Source: Buttiauxella sp. A111 (GTDB lineage: Bacteria; Pseudomonadota; Gammaproteobacteria; Enterobacterales; Enterobacteriaceae). Taken from it: 64,000 bases of DNA. The notes below the pieces were generated by a model. The model was given only the letters and a program-made list of their open reading frames with translations. It was not told where the DNA came from and made no database searches. Positions 8,929-17,635 of the stretch are shown one piece after another; positions within the stretch are counted from its first letter, which is position 1; each line of letters begins with the position of its first letter. The position numbers and the translations under genes are program-made. Location of the stretch: NCBI RefSeq assembly GCF_014189855.1, contig NZ_BJFN01000004.1:1-64000 (forward strand), written 5' to 3'.

Positions 8929-10251
8929 GTGGCAAAAACATTATTGCGCAGCGGATGCCTTGATGACTTCCTTTCGCTTGGCGAAAACGGGCAGACGGTG
9001 TTCGACTCAGCACTACAAATTCGCGAAACGTTACGCTTACGCAAACAGCAGGCTGTGGTCGACAGTCTGGCGATACCTCAGCCAAATGATGAAGGTGACA
9101 GAGTCGACTGGTATGCGCCTTTCGAAGGCACCGTCATCAGTTGGGCGGCGGCCAGCGACGAACAACGTAAAAAAGCCCTGCGCTATCTTGATAATGCCCA
9201 GGCCAACGTCGCGTCGTTAATTCAGCGCTGCCAACAGGCTGAAAAAACCGCTATCCAACTGTTTGGTTCGTTACTCGCCAATGCGTTGCAGTTCCCTGGC
9301 AGCCAGCATGTATATCTTGTTGACGGCAAACCGGTGCTCACGTTTTGGGGTTTTGTGAACCTCAATAGTGGCGCCCGTACTGATGCGCTGGATTGTTTGC
9401 GCATCAATGAAGAGCATGAACCGGTTATCGAGTTCCTGGCAGAACCGCCACCAGCCGCACCACCGGTCATCATACTCAGCGAACCGGATGAGCCACTCTA
9501 TAGCATTGCGCCACCGGTTATTACAGCACCGGCAAATGAAACGCCGCAGGTGCAAGACCCCGCTCCTGAAATCGTGCCTCACGTGCTGCCAGTTAAAAAA
9601 TCCAGGCGTTTGTTGCCCGTCGCCGCCATGATTGTTGCCTGCATCGCCGCCCCACTCACTTACTACCGGGTATCGGCATCGCACGCAGAACCTTTAGCTC
9701 AGGTTGCAGCCGAAGTTAAACCACAGCCGATCGCACCTGCTGTGATCCAGCCGGAACCCGTAAGCCAGGCTTCGACCCTGCCCGTTAGCCATGCGGCGGT
9801 AGTAGAAACACGGGTATCGCAGCCGGAACCCGTCGCGGTTGTCACCGCGCCGCCTGTCGACATCCCTAAAGGCGCGATGATTTTACCTGCTGATGCACTG
9901 AAACTCGGCTCCACCAAATTCCTTAACGGCACCTGGCGTGTGGTCATCAACGTTAAAGACTCCATCACCGGCAAGCCGCCAACGCTGCGTTATCAAATTG
10001 CCAATAACAAAGGCACTGTGCGCCTGGTACATGGCGACAGCATTGTGTGCAAAGCGGAGGTGTTTTCGGGATTGATGCAGTCCGGCACGCTGATGATCAA
10101 AACCCGTGGCAATGCGCGCTGTAGCGATGGTTCGCGTTACCCGTTGCCTGAAATTTCCTGCAATGCGGGTGTCAGCGATGTGGCGGAGTGCACCGGGCGC
10201 TACGAGGGCGACACCGTGGTTCCTGTGACGTTTAAAAAAGTGAGTGATTAA
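8929..10251 (+). CDS. srfA: SrfA family protein, single-pass membrane component of SrfABC
   Basis: The 440-residue protein starts at GTG (8929) with AGCAGGA upstream; homology to the frame from MAKTLLRSG supports this start. Residues 1-220 are cytoplasmic-type with a Pro-rich stretch (171-220). KKSRR precedes one membrane segment at about 227-246, followed by a second Pro/Val/Gln-rich linker and a C-terminal domain (about 315-440) with four cysteines. The positive-inside rule puts the C-terminus in the periplasm. First gene of srfABC, 3 nt before srfB. The Srf proteins were named as SsrB-regulated factors in Salmonella, and the trio has been described as a cytotoxic factor in Xenorhabdus. The biochemical role is unknown. 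Confidence 0.8.
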   Translation: MAKTLLRSGCLDDFLSLGENGQTVFDSALQIRETLRLRKQQAVVDSLAIPQPNDEGDRVDWYAPFEGTVISWAAASDEQRKKALRYLDNAQANVASLIQRCQQAEKTAIQLFGSLLANALQFPGSQHVYLVDGKPVLTFWGFVNLNSGARTDALDCLRINEEHEPVIEFLAEPPPAAPPVIILSEPDEPLYSIAPPVITAPANETPQVQDPAPEIVPHVLPVKKSRRLLPVAAMIVACIAAPLTYYRVSASHAEPLAQVAAEVKPQPIAPAVIQPEPVSQASTLPVSHAAVVETRVSQPEPVAVVTAPPVDIPKGAMILPADALKLGSTKFLNGTWRVVINVKDSITGKPPTLRYQIANNKGTVRLVHGDSIVCKAEVFSGLMQSGTLMIKTRGNARCSDGSRYPLPEISCNAGVSDVAECTGRYEGDTVVPVTFKKVSD

Positions 10252-10254
10252 TCC

Positions 10255-13227
10255 ATGTTTGCCACCCTGTATCCCTATAAGCCGAGCGTGACGCTCATAA
10301 AAGACAGCGGCATTCAGTTTCTGGATTTCGGCCTTGCCCCACAACCAAACGCGCCGCACACCGGTCGCTTTGTGCGTAAAACGGCGAATGGCCCACTGCT
10401 TCGTCTTGATTACGACGTGGTGCCTGGCAAATTTACCCTGCCTGGCAGCATGGGTGCGGCGCCCGAAGTCGTCAAACCTGAAAGCACCATTACACTCGGC
10501 CATTCGCTGAAACTGCTGGATAAAACCTGGCTTCCGCTGCCTTTCCTGCGCTTTAACCCGCCACGTACTTTTGTGGGCGGCCCGGATAACTGGGCGCGAG
10601 TACAAATTCGTTGTCTTGAAACGCCCGATTCCGCAGGCAACACCGTGCGCATTACTCTGGCGCTGGATACCAAAATTCTTGCCGACGACAACCCTGCCGC
10701 ACATCTGGCGCCGACACAAAGCGATGTGCGTAACGGTGCTCGCTTTGCGCTGGCCTGGCAAAACGAAGAAATTAACGATTTTATCGACCAGACCTGGGTT
10801 GATGGCTGGCTGCGTGAAGTGTTCACGCAGTTCGCTTCACGCCATGAGTCACGCAGCGAGCGCGAAATCAGTAACGCACTGAAAACCTTTGAGTATCAGG
10901 CGCATTACCTGAATATCATCGAGATGCTCGGCGCACAGCTTGCGGTGCCAGAGGTCAAAATAGTCACGGCGACGTTGCAATCTCCCGCTATCCCCGTTGA
11001 TTTAGTTTTGGACGTGGGCAACACCCACACCTGCGGCGTATTAATCGAAGATCACGGTGAAGCGAATGACGGCCTGCGCCAGACCGCCGAGTTGCAAATT
11101 CGCTCGCTGAGCGAACCGCAAACCATTAATGAAGCGATGTTCACCAGCCGCCTCGAGTTCTCAGAAGCCAAATTCGGCAAGCAGCACTTCTCGGTCGAAA
11201 GTGGCCGCGATGACGCGTTTGTCTGGCCGTCGATTGCGCGTGTCGGTGATGAAGCCCGTAGCATGGCTTCCGCCCGTTTAGGCACTGAGGGAGCCAGCGG
11301 TATTTCCAGCCCTCGCCGCTACTTGTGGGATGAAACCCCTGCCAACCAGGACTGGCGCTTTAGCCAGATGGGGGTGAAAACACAACGCGAACCGCTGGCA
11401 ACCGCTTATCCATTGATGAACTTAATGAATGACGACGGACAACCGCTTTATTCGCTGCCGTTAGAAGAAAGGCTGCCGGTTTTTTCACCGCATTACAGTC
11501 GCAGTTCGTTGATGACCTTGATGCTGTGCGAGCTGCTGGCGCAGGCGCTGATGCAAATCAACAGCGTCGGCTCGCGTCAAAGCATGGGCCATATCAATGC
11601 ACCGCGTCAGTTGCGCACTCTTATCCTCACATTGCCTTCGGCGATGCCGAAACAAGAGCGTGAAATCTTCCGCCAGCGCATGCAGGAAGCGGTTGGTCTG
11701 GTGTGGAAAGCAATGGAGTGGCACCCGACAGACGACGGTTTTAGCAACGATCGAGATTTCCAGAAAAGCGTGGTTCCAGTACCCGATGTGCAGATGGAAT
11801 GGGACGAAGCGACCTGTGGGCAACTGGTGTGGCTGTATAACGAAGCGCTGGTTAACTATGCCGGACAGAGCGGTAACTTCTTCAAAAGCCTCGCCCGTCC
11901 AGACCGCAAATTAGCCGCCGATGAGCTACCGGGGAAAACCTTGCGTGTCGCCTCGATTGATATTGGCGGGGGCACGACGGATATGGCCATCACGCAGTAT
12001 CATCTGGATGATGGCGTCGGCAGCAATGTGAAAATCACCCCGCGCTTACTGTTCCGCGAAGGCTTTAAAGTCGCGGGTGACGACATTCTGCTGGATGTTA
12101 TCCAGCGTTGCGTGCTCCCCGCGCTACAGGCGCAAATCCATCAAGCTGGAGTTGCGGACAGCACAGGATTAATGACCACGCTGTTTGGTGAGTCCGGGCG
12201 CATGGATACCCGTGGCACGCTGCGCCAGCAAACCGCGTTGCAACTGTTTATCCCTCTCGGCCATGCGGTGTTGTCGTGTTGGGAAAATAGCGATCCTGAT
12301 GACCACCACGCCATGCTGGAAGCGACCTTTGGCGAGCTGTTAACCCAGCGCCCAACTGATAACGTGATTAACTATGTGCAACAGGCTGTGCAACATGCCC
12401 TGCCTGCCGACGCGCCCGCGTTTGATTTATTCAGCGTACCGCTACATGTTGAATTGGCTGATTTGCAAGACGCGCTGCTTGCCGGACACTTTACGCTAAC
12501 TGCACCGCTGCAAGCGCTGTGTGAAGTGATCAACCACTACTGTTGCGATGTGTTGTTGGTCACCGGACGACCAGGCTGTTTGCCCGGCGTTCAGGCGCTA
12601 TTACGCTACCAACAACCGGTGCCGGTAAACCGCATCGTCTGGCTGGATAACTATCAGACTCATGAATGGTATCCGTTTAGCCAACAAGGCCGCATCGGCA
12701 ACCCGAAATCCACGGCGGCCGTGGGGGCGATGCTGTGCAGCCTGGCAATGGATTTACGACTGCCTGGTTTTAACTTTAAAGCGTCTGATATTCAGGCTTA
12801 CTCCACGGTGCGCTATCTGGGGATGCTGGATGGCAACAATACGCTGGTTGAGAAAAACATTTGGTATCGCGATATCGATCTCGACGACCCTAAATCTACG
12901 CTGGATACGCGCCTGCATTTCCCACTGCGCGGCAATGCATGCCTGGGATTCCGCCAGCTCGATGATGCGCGCTGGCCCGCCACGCCGTTGTACACCCTCG
13001 CGATAAACTCGCCGCACCTGGCAAAAGCCATCGCCGGCGAAGGCGTGCTGAATGTGCGTTTACAGCAAACCCGTGAAGCTGACGCCTTTGTGCTGGCCGA
13101 AGCGTGGTTGCAGGATGGCAGCAAAGTGCCGCTCAACCAATTAAGTTTTAAATTGAATACGCTGGCTGGAAGCTATAGCGGTGCCAGCCATTACTGGATT
13201 GACAGCGGGAGCGTGTATCAAAAATGA
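10255..13227 (+). CDS. srfB: SrfB, actin/Hsp70-like ATPase-fold protein of SrfABC
   Basis: The 990-residue protein matches the SrfB virulence-factor family. Two glycine-rich phosphate motifs of the actin/Hsp70/hexokinase fold are visible: VLDVGNTHTCGVLI near residue 250 and ASIDIGGGTTDMAI near 570. A third Gly-rich stretch, LLVTGRPGCLPGVQALL near 770, is in the place expected for the adenosine motif. This suggests an ATP-dependent conformational machine; catalysis is unproven. It starts 3 nt after srfA, and its stop overlaps the srfC start by 4 bp (ATGA), so the three are translated together. Confidence 0.88.
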   Translation: MFATLYPYKPSVTLIKDSGIQFLDFGLAPQPNAPHTGRFVRKTANGPLLRLDYDVVPGKFTLPGSMGAAPEVVKPESTITLGHSLKLLDKTWLPLPFLRFNPPRTFVGGPDNWARVQIRCLETPDSAGNTVRITLALDTKILADDNPAAHLAPTQSDVRNGARFALAWQNEEINDFIDQTWVDGWLREVFTQFASRHESRSEREISNALKTFEYQAHYLNIIEMLGAQLAVPEVKIVTATLQSPAIPVDLVLDVGNTHTCGVLIEDHGEANDGLRQTAELQIRSLSEPQTINEAMFTSRLEFSEAKFGKQHFSVESGRDDAFVWPSIARVGDEARSMASARLGTEGASGISSPRRYLWDETPANQDWRFSQMGVKTQREPLATAYPLMNLMNDDGQPLYSLPLEERLPVFSPHYSRSSLMTLMLCELLAQALMQINSVGSRQSMGHINAPRQLRTLILTLPSAMPKQEREIFRQRMQEAVGLVWKAMEWHPTDDGFSNDRDFQKSVVPVPDVQMEWDEATCGQLVWLYNEALVNYAGQSGNFFKSLARPDRKLAADELPGKTLRVASIDIGGGTTDMAITQYHLDDGVGSNVKITPRLLFREGFKVAGDDILLDVIQRCVLPALQAQIHQAGVADSTGLMTTLFGESGRMDTRGTLRQQTALQLFIPLGHAVLSCWENSDPDDHHAMLEATFGELLTQRPTDNVINYVQQAVQHALPADAPAFDLFSVPLHVELADLQDALLAGHFTLTAPLQALCEVINHYCCDVLLVTGRPGCLPGVQALLRYQQPVPVNRIVWLDNYQTHEWYPFSQQGRIGNPKSTAAVGAMLCSLAMDLRLPGFNFKASDIQAYSTVRYLGMLDGNNTLVEKNIWYRDIDLDDPKSTLDTRLHFPLRGNACLGFRQLDDARWPATPLYTLAINSPHLAKAIAGEGVLNVRLQQTREADAFVLAEAWLQDGSKVPLNQLSFKLNTLAGSYSGASHYWIDSGSVYQK

Positions 13228-15359
13228 ATTCAACAACCTCAACGCTGCAACAGTTAGAAGATTGGGTTCAGCAGACTCGTCTGTCGGTTCCGTTAGTGGA
13301 TAACGAAGCCGATGGGCTATTGCAAAAATTGGTCGCCATTCAACAACGCCAGCACCAGATTGACCTACAGACGGAGCAACCACTAACAATTGGGTTGTAT
13401 GGTCACTCGGTGGCGGGTAAACATCACCTGCTCACCACACTGCTGGGCGATAACCACGAACGCATTGAGATTTTGCTCGGCGGGAAAGTGCTGGATTACC
13501 TGACGCACATCAACCCCGGCCACGCTCCTGACGTTGCGGTGCGTTTTACCTGTCGCGAGTTACCGGTTGCAGAACACTATCCCTTGCTGTTGACGTTGTA
13601 TAACGCCTGCGAACTTGCCCAGCGCATGATTCGCCAGTATCACGCCACGTCATCTCCTCGTTTTGCGCAGCCGGAAGTTATCGCCGCAAAACTTAAAGAG
13701 TTACAGGTCAAACGCCTGGCACAACCGACACCAGGGATAACGCAGCATCAGCTGTCTGACATTGCCCAGACTTATCATGAAGCCGTGCGCCGTCAGTATC
13801 ATCTGGATAATGCGCTGTGGCAGCAAATGGCAGAACTGCTGCCATGGTTGAGCAGTGCTGACCAGGCTTCGTTGCTGGCACCGCTTTGGGGCGACAACGC
13901 CATCCAAACCGCGCGCTGGCAGCAGCTTGTCGACATGCTTAATCACCTGGGCTGCGCCCGCAAGATTTTGGCTCCGGCTAATTTGCTGGTCGATACCTTC
14001 TTGCTGCCTGTTGAAGGTTTTTTGTTCCCGGCAACGCCGGACATGCAGGAAATCAGTGCCGACGTACTAGTCTGCCCGCTGTTCAATCACGAAATCGGTA
14101 CCCAGGTGAGCCTCGCACAGCATGATTTGCAGCAACTCTGCGCGGAAATCACCCTGACGCTTAACCAGCCGCCGAAGCTTGCGCAGGTCGAGGTGGTGGA
14201 TATTCCACTTGAGCAACTCGACAATTACGGCAACGCTCTCCAGCCCGATAAATTAGTGGTGTGTAATGCCGCCTCCGTTCGACAAGAAGTGAACGCTGCC
14301 GGTAAAATGCTGGCACGTTGGGTGGATAAAACCCAGGCCAACCACGCTACGACGCCCGGCTTAATTTGGGCGATTACACCGCGTGATGCCCGTTTTAGCG
14401 GAGCTAATCTGGATGAAGGTGTGCAACGTGTTATCGGTCTGCCGGGGAAACGTTGGGGTACGCTGCAAGCGCTGGACAGCCGCAATATGCACCGTTTGCT
14501 GGAGTGGCTTACGGACGCGCTGATCCCCGCGCAACGTACCCGTCGCATTGAGATGTTACACGCCGCGCTTAACACGAAAATCAACGATCTGTTCGCTCAT
14601 CTTATCGAAGGCGAAGACCTGACGCCGGAGCGCGCACGTTCGCAGGCAGAAGATCTGGTGCGTACTCTGCAATCCCGCGCTGCCATTCATGGCGAACTGA
14701 TCGCCAGCCTGTTGCCTGAGCGCCAGGTACTGCAACAATGCTGGTTGAACCATCAGCAATTACGCAAACAACAACCTGCCGAGTTTAGCCTCGATATCGA
14801 CCTGTTCGCCGATGAAGAGAGCCATACTGCACAAATCAGCGATGTCAGTAACTTCGCCAATACGGTGCATGTGTTGTGGATTAATCATTTGCGCCAGTTG
14901 GCAACACGTCGGGAAATCGCCCATCTTTCAGGCATCGACAATACGCAACTCCAGGCGCTGTGCCAGTTACTGATTGTCGCCAGTTATCGACTGAAATTAT
15001 CTCAGCAAATCGACACGGCATTGCGTCAGGGAGATGGCAGCATGGCGCAGGAAATTACCTGCGCCTGCGCGGTGCTGGGTGATTTTGTCAGTTGGTTAGG
15101 CTACGCACATATCGAACCAACGTTACGTCCCGCAAGCCGCGTCAATAAAGGCTCACCGGTATTTACTCCGCAAGCCCAGGCCAGCGCCAGTACACGGCTG
15201 GTTCGGTTAGGCGACCAACCTGCTCGCGGCAATACGCTGTATGTCTACGACTGGCTGGTTGCACTGTATACCCGAGCGCTTGAGAACATCGGTTATCGTC
15301 ACCCGCAGGATGTTAGTGATGTCCAGAAAGCGCAGTTAGTTGCGCTACTTGGGGAGTAA
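13224..15359 (+). CDS. srfC: SrfC, P-loop-like partner of SrfABC
   Basis: The 711-residue protein matches the SrfC putative virulence-factor family. Near residue 55 it has TIGLYGHSVAGKHHLLTTLL, laid out as a Walker A (GxxxxGK) of a dynamin/GTPase-like domain, but the Ser/Thr after the Lys is His67. Nucleotide binding may therefore be altered. The rest is largely helical, with many Gln/Leu heptad-like stretches. The start overlaps the srfB stop by 4 bp, showing translational coupling. Last gene of the operon, followed by a hairpin at 15375-15403. Confidence 0.86.
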   Translation: MNSTTSTLQQLEDWVQQTRLSVPLVDNEADGLLQKLVAIQQRQHQIDLQTEQPLTIGLYGHSVAGKHHLLTTLLGDNHERIEILLGGKVLDYLTHINPGHAPDVAVRFTCRELPVAEHYPLLLTLYNACELAQRMIRQYHATSSPRFAQPEVIAAKLKELQVKRLAQPTPGITQHQLSDIAQTYHEAVRRQYHLDNALWQQMAELLPWLSSADQASLLAPLWGDNAIQTARWQQLVDMLNHLGCARKILAPANLLVDTFLLPVEGFLFPATPDMQEISADVLVCPLFNHEIGTQVSLAQHDLQQLCAEITLTLNQPPKLAQVEVVDIPLEQLDNYGNALQPDKLVVCNAASVRQEVNAAGKMLARWVDKTQANHATTPGLIWAITPRDARFSGANLDEGVQRVIGLPGKRWGTLQALDSRNMHRLLEWLTDALIPAQRTRRIEMLHAALNTKINDLFAHLIEGEDLTPERARSQAEDLVRTLQSRAAIHGELIASLLPERQVLQQCWLNHQQLRKQQPAEFSLDIDLFADEESHTAQISDVSNFANTVHVLWINHLRQLATRREIAHLSGIDNTQLQALCQLLIVASYRLKLSQQIDTALRQGDGSMAQEITCACAVLGDFVSWLGYAHIEPTLRPASRVNKGSPVFTPQAQASASTRLVRLGDQPARGNTLYVYDWLVALYTRALENIGYRHPQDVSDVQKAQLVALLGE

Positions 15360-15374
15360 CCAGGCAGATGAGAT

Positions 15375-15403
15375 TCTGGGTGAGTGAGTTATTCTCACCC
15401 AGA
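15375..15403. terminator. Hairpin between srfC and the convergent monooxygenase pseudogene
   Basis: Perfect 10-bp arms TCTGGGTGAG (15375-15384) and CTCACCCAGA (15394-15403) with a 9-nt loop lie between two convergent genes. There is no strong T-run on either side. Probably a shared transcription barrier. Confidence 0.5.
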
Positions 15404-15412
15404 TGACGGTGT

Positions 15413-15702
15413 TCAAAAAGCGGTCATCAGAATGTACGTTGCTTCCTTTCTCGTGTGTTGATCAATCAACGGGACCAACCGTCTGAAATGCTCACTGGCG
15501 CAATGCGCATCCAGCGCCGCACGATCAAACCATTCCTCTATAAAAATGAAATGACCTGACCTGGGTCCTTCCCATCAATATACAAATCATAGGCAATACA
15601 AAGAGGCTCTTGTTTAGTGGCCTCAACCAGCTCCCGGTACAAAGGGATGACAATTTCAACGTCCTCGGGCTTTATAAAATCTTCGGCGATGACTTTTAAC
15701 AT
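15413..15702 (-). pseudogene. Antibiotic-biosynthesis-monooxygenase (ABM) domain protein, frameshifted
   Basis: From ATG at 15702, with GAGGAC just upstream, the frame reads MLKVIAEDFIKPEDVEIVIP up to IDGKDPGQ, then runs into a stop. Shifting frame inside a tandem 5-bp duplication (TGACC TGACC on the plus strand, near 15551-15562) restores HFIFIEEWFDRAALDAHC and continues to ILMTAF at 15413. Together the pieces give about 95 residues of an ABM/YgiN-like domain (ferredoxin-like dimeric fold, often quinol or small-molecule monooxygenases). The lesion is seen directly. Whether it is fixed in the strain or a sequencing error cannot be told here. Confidence 0.85.
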
Positions 15703-15855
15703 TTTGTCCTCAAATCTATTAGCTGACGTATCACTATATGGGGTTTGAGCGCGCGCGGGGTAAAAATATCAGCGCGGGTAAATCGCTGGGAAAACAACCT
15801 TATTCTGGCTACACTGGATGGCACCTTAACATTTCAATAACAAAAGAGGTGTCAC

Positions 15856-17322
15856 ATGCCGAACTCATCCCCTGTCTCTATTTCTATGCTCATCAATGGA
15901 TTACCTGTTGGGGCACAGAACCAGGCCACATTTGAACGTCGTAATCCCCTCGATGAACAGGTCGCCACTATCGCCCCCGCCGCGACGGTCAACGATGCTC
16001 GTGCTGCGGTGGAAGCCGCAAACCAGGCCTTCGTCAGTTGGTCGCAAACCGGGCCGAATCAACGCCGCGCTTTGCTTCTGAAAGCGGCGGATGCGCTGGA
16101 AGCGAAACAAACCGCGTTTATCGCCGCGATGGCTTCAGAAACCGGTGCAACGGCGCAATGGGCAGAATTTAACGTGCATCTGGGGGCCGGACTGCTGCGT
16201 GAAGCCGCAGCACTCACTACGCAAATCAACGGCGACGTGATCCCTTCCGATGTGCCTGGCAATCTGGCCATGGCAATCCGCCAGCCTGCAGGTGTGGTAC
16301 TGGGAATGGCACCGTGGAATGCGCCCGTCATCCTCGGCGTGCGGGCGATTGCTACCCCACTCGCGTGTGGTAACTGCGTCGTTCTCAAAGGCTCAGAAAT
16401 ATCGCCCGCCACTCACGGTTTAATTATCGACGCACTCAATGAAGCCGGATTCCCCGCTGGGGTTGTTAACTTTGTGACGAATGCCCCACAAGATGCCGCA
16501 AGTGTCGTCGAGGCGATGATTGCCCATCCGGCGGTGCGACGTGTGAATTTTACCGGCTCGACACACGTCGGGCGGATCATCGCCCAAACGTGTGCACGCT
16601 ACCTGAAACCAGTGGTTTTGGAATTGGGTGGCAAAGCTCCGTTGCTGGTGCTGCACGACGCTGATATTGAGCTGGCAGTGAATTGTGCGGCCTTCGGGGC
16701 TTTTGCCAACTCGGGGCAAATCTGCATGTCGACTGAGCGAATTATTGTCGATGAGCGGATCGCCGATGACTTTGTCGCGAGGTTTGCTGCTAAGGCTGCG
16801 AGTTTGCCGTGTGGCGACCCGCGTCACGGCCCGACCGTTTTGGGCTCGGTCGTGGATGTGCAGACGGTTTCACGTTGCAATGATTTGATCGATGACGCGC
16901 TGGAAAAAGGCGCAAAACTGGTTGCGGGCGGCAAAGCGGATTCAACATTAATGCCTGCCACGGTTCTGGATTTTGTCACCTCAGATATGCGCATCTACCA
17001 CGAAGAATCCTTTGGCCCGGTGAAAGGGATTATCCGCGCAAAAAGCGACGAGGAAGCGCTGGCTATAGCCAATGATAACGACCTCGGGCTTTCAGCCGCC
17101 GTATTCAGCCGCGACACCGCACGGGCATGGAATATTGCCAGCCGTATTCAAAGTGGAATTTGCCACATCAATAGTCCAACCGTACACGATGAAGCACAAA
17201 TGCCGTTTGGCGGCGTCAAAGAGTCAGGTTACGGTCGATTTGGCGGGCTTGCGGGCGTCAACGAATTTACTGAGTTACGCTGGATAACTCTGCAAATGCA
17301 GCCACGTCCGCTGCCGTTCTGA
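15856..17322 (+). CDS. NAD(P)-dependent aldehyde dehydrogenase, vanillin/salicylaldehyde type
   Basis: The 488-residue ALDH-superfamily enzyme oxidises an aldehyde to its acid. Visible are the cofactor motif FTGSTHVGR, the general base in LELGGKAP and the nucleophile Cys290 in NSGQICMSTE. The C-terminal MPFGGVKESGYGRFGG is typical of the family. The overall wording is closest to vanillin and salicylaldehyde dehydrogenases (Vdh/NahF-like), suggesting aromatic aldehydes; the exact substrate is inference. AGAGGTG lies 6 nt before ATG. It is divergent from the broken ABM monooxygenase gene, which might once have been part of the same detoxification unit. A strong terminator follows. Confidence 0.88.
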   Translation: MPNSSPVSISMLINGLPVGAQNQATFERRNPLDEQVATIAPAATVNDARAAVEAANQAFVSWSQTGPNQRRALLLKAADALEAKQTAFIAAMASETGATAQWAEFNVHLGAGLLREAAALTTQINGDVIPSDVPGNLAMAIRQPAGVVLGMAPWNAPVILGVRAIATPLACGNCVVLKGSEISPATHGLIIDALNEAGFPAGVVNFVTNAPQDAASVVEAMIAHPAVRRVNFTGSTHVGRIIAQTCARYLKPVVLELGGKAPLLVLHDADIELAVNCAAFGAFANSGQICMSTERIIVDERIADDFVARFAAKAASLPCGDPRHGPTVLGSVVDVQTVSRCNDLIDDALEKGAKLVAGGKADSTLMPATVLDFVTSDMRIYHEESFGPVKGIIRAKSDEEALAIANDNDLGLSAAVFSRDTARAWNIASRIQSGICHINSPTVHDEAQMPFGGVKESGYGRFGGLAGVNEFTELRWITLQMQPRPLPF

Positions 17323-17332
17323 CAGCCGGGAT

Positions 17333-17359
17333 AACGTACGCCAACCTGGCGTACGTTTT
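17333..17359 (+). terminator. Rho-independent terminator after aldehyde dehydrogenase
   Basis: Eleven-bp perfect arms AACGTACGCCA (17333-17343) and TGGCGTACGTT (17347-17357) with a 3-nt loop run into TTTT. It starts 11 nt after the stop codon. Confidence 0.85.
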
Positions 17360-17441
17360 CTGCTAAGCCACTGGAATTCCCCTCGCTTTTCTGCCAGGAT
17401 TTCACCACCTATCAACCCATTGAATATATAAGGAGGATCCC

Positions 17442-17525
17442 ATGCTGTTTTGTGAAATGTTGTCTATTTCGCATACCCTTGGTGATCGCCATAGCTCAAG
17501 CGTTATCGATATCGCACTGCGATAA
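17442..17525 (+). CDS. Possible 27-residue leader peptide upstream of ABC-F gene
   Basis: A short frame (MLFCEMLSISHTLGDR.., 27 codons) begins 4 nt after AAGGAGGATCC, one of the best ribosome binding sites in the window, and ends at TAA 110 bp before the ABC-F start. Its stop lies inside a nested dyad: GCTCAAGC (17494-17501) pairs with GCTTGAGC (17530-17537), and TTATCG (17503-17508) with CGATAA (17520-17525). This is the arrangement of ribosome-stalling attenuators seen upstream of several antibiotic-resistance ABC-F genes in Firmicutes. Function here is inferred from layout only. Confidence 0.45.
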   Translation: MLFCEMLSISHTLGDRHSSSVIDIALR

Positions 17526-17617
17526 TCCGGCTTGAGCGAAGCTAACGACTGCACCAACTAAACCTTCCCTCGGGCTTACCGGGTTATCGTCGAATTTGAC
17601 GAGGCGTTCTATCGCCT
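17494..17617 (+). promoter_or_regulatory. Leader secondary structure ahead of ABC-F gene
   Basis: Three dyads lie in this leader: the outer GCTCAAGC/GCTTGAGC pair, the inner TTATCG/CGATAA pair across the leader-ORF stop, and AGGCG (17602-17606) with CGCCT (17613-17617), whose second arm ends 18 nt before the ABC-F ATG. The ABC-F gene itself has only a weak ribosome binding site (GAGTAAG). Together this suggests post-transcriptional control. Confidence 0.4.
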
Positions 17618-17635
17618 AACTCTTGAGTAAGCACA

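Noticed and set aside
9883..10761. 292-codon minus-strand frame across the srfA-srfB junction
   Set aside because: Antisense shadow of well-supported srfA and srfB; composition (Arg/His-rich) is that of a complement frame.
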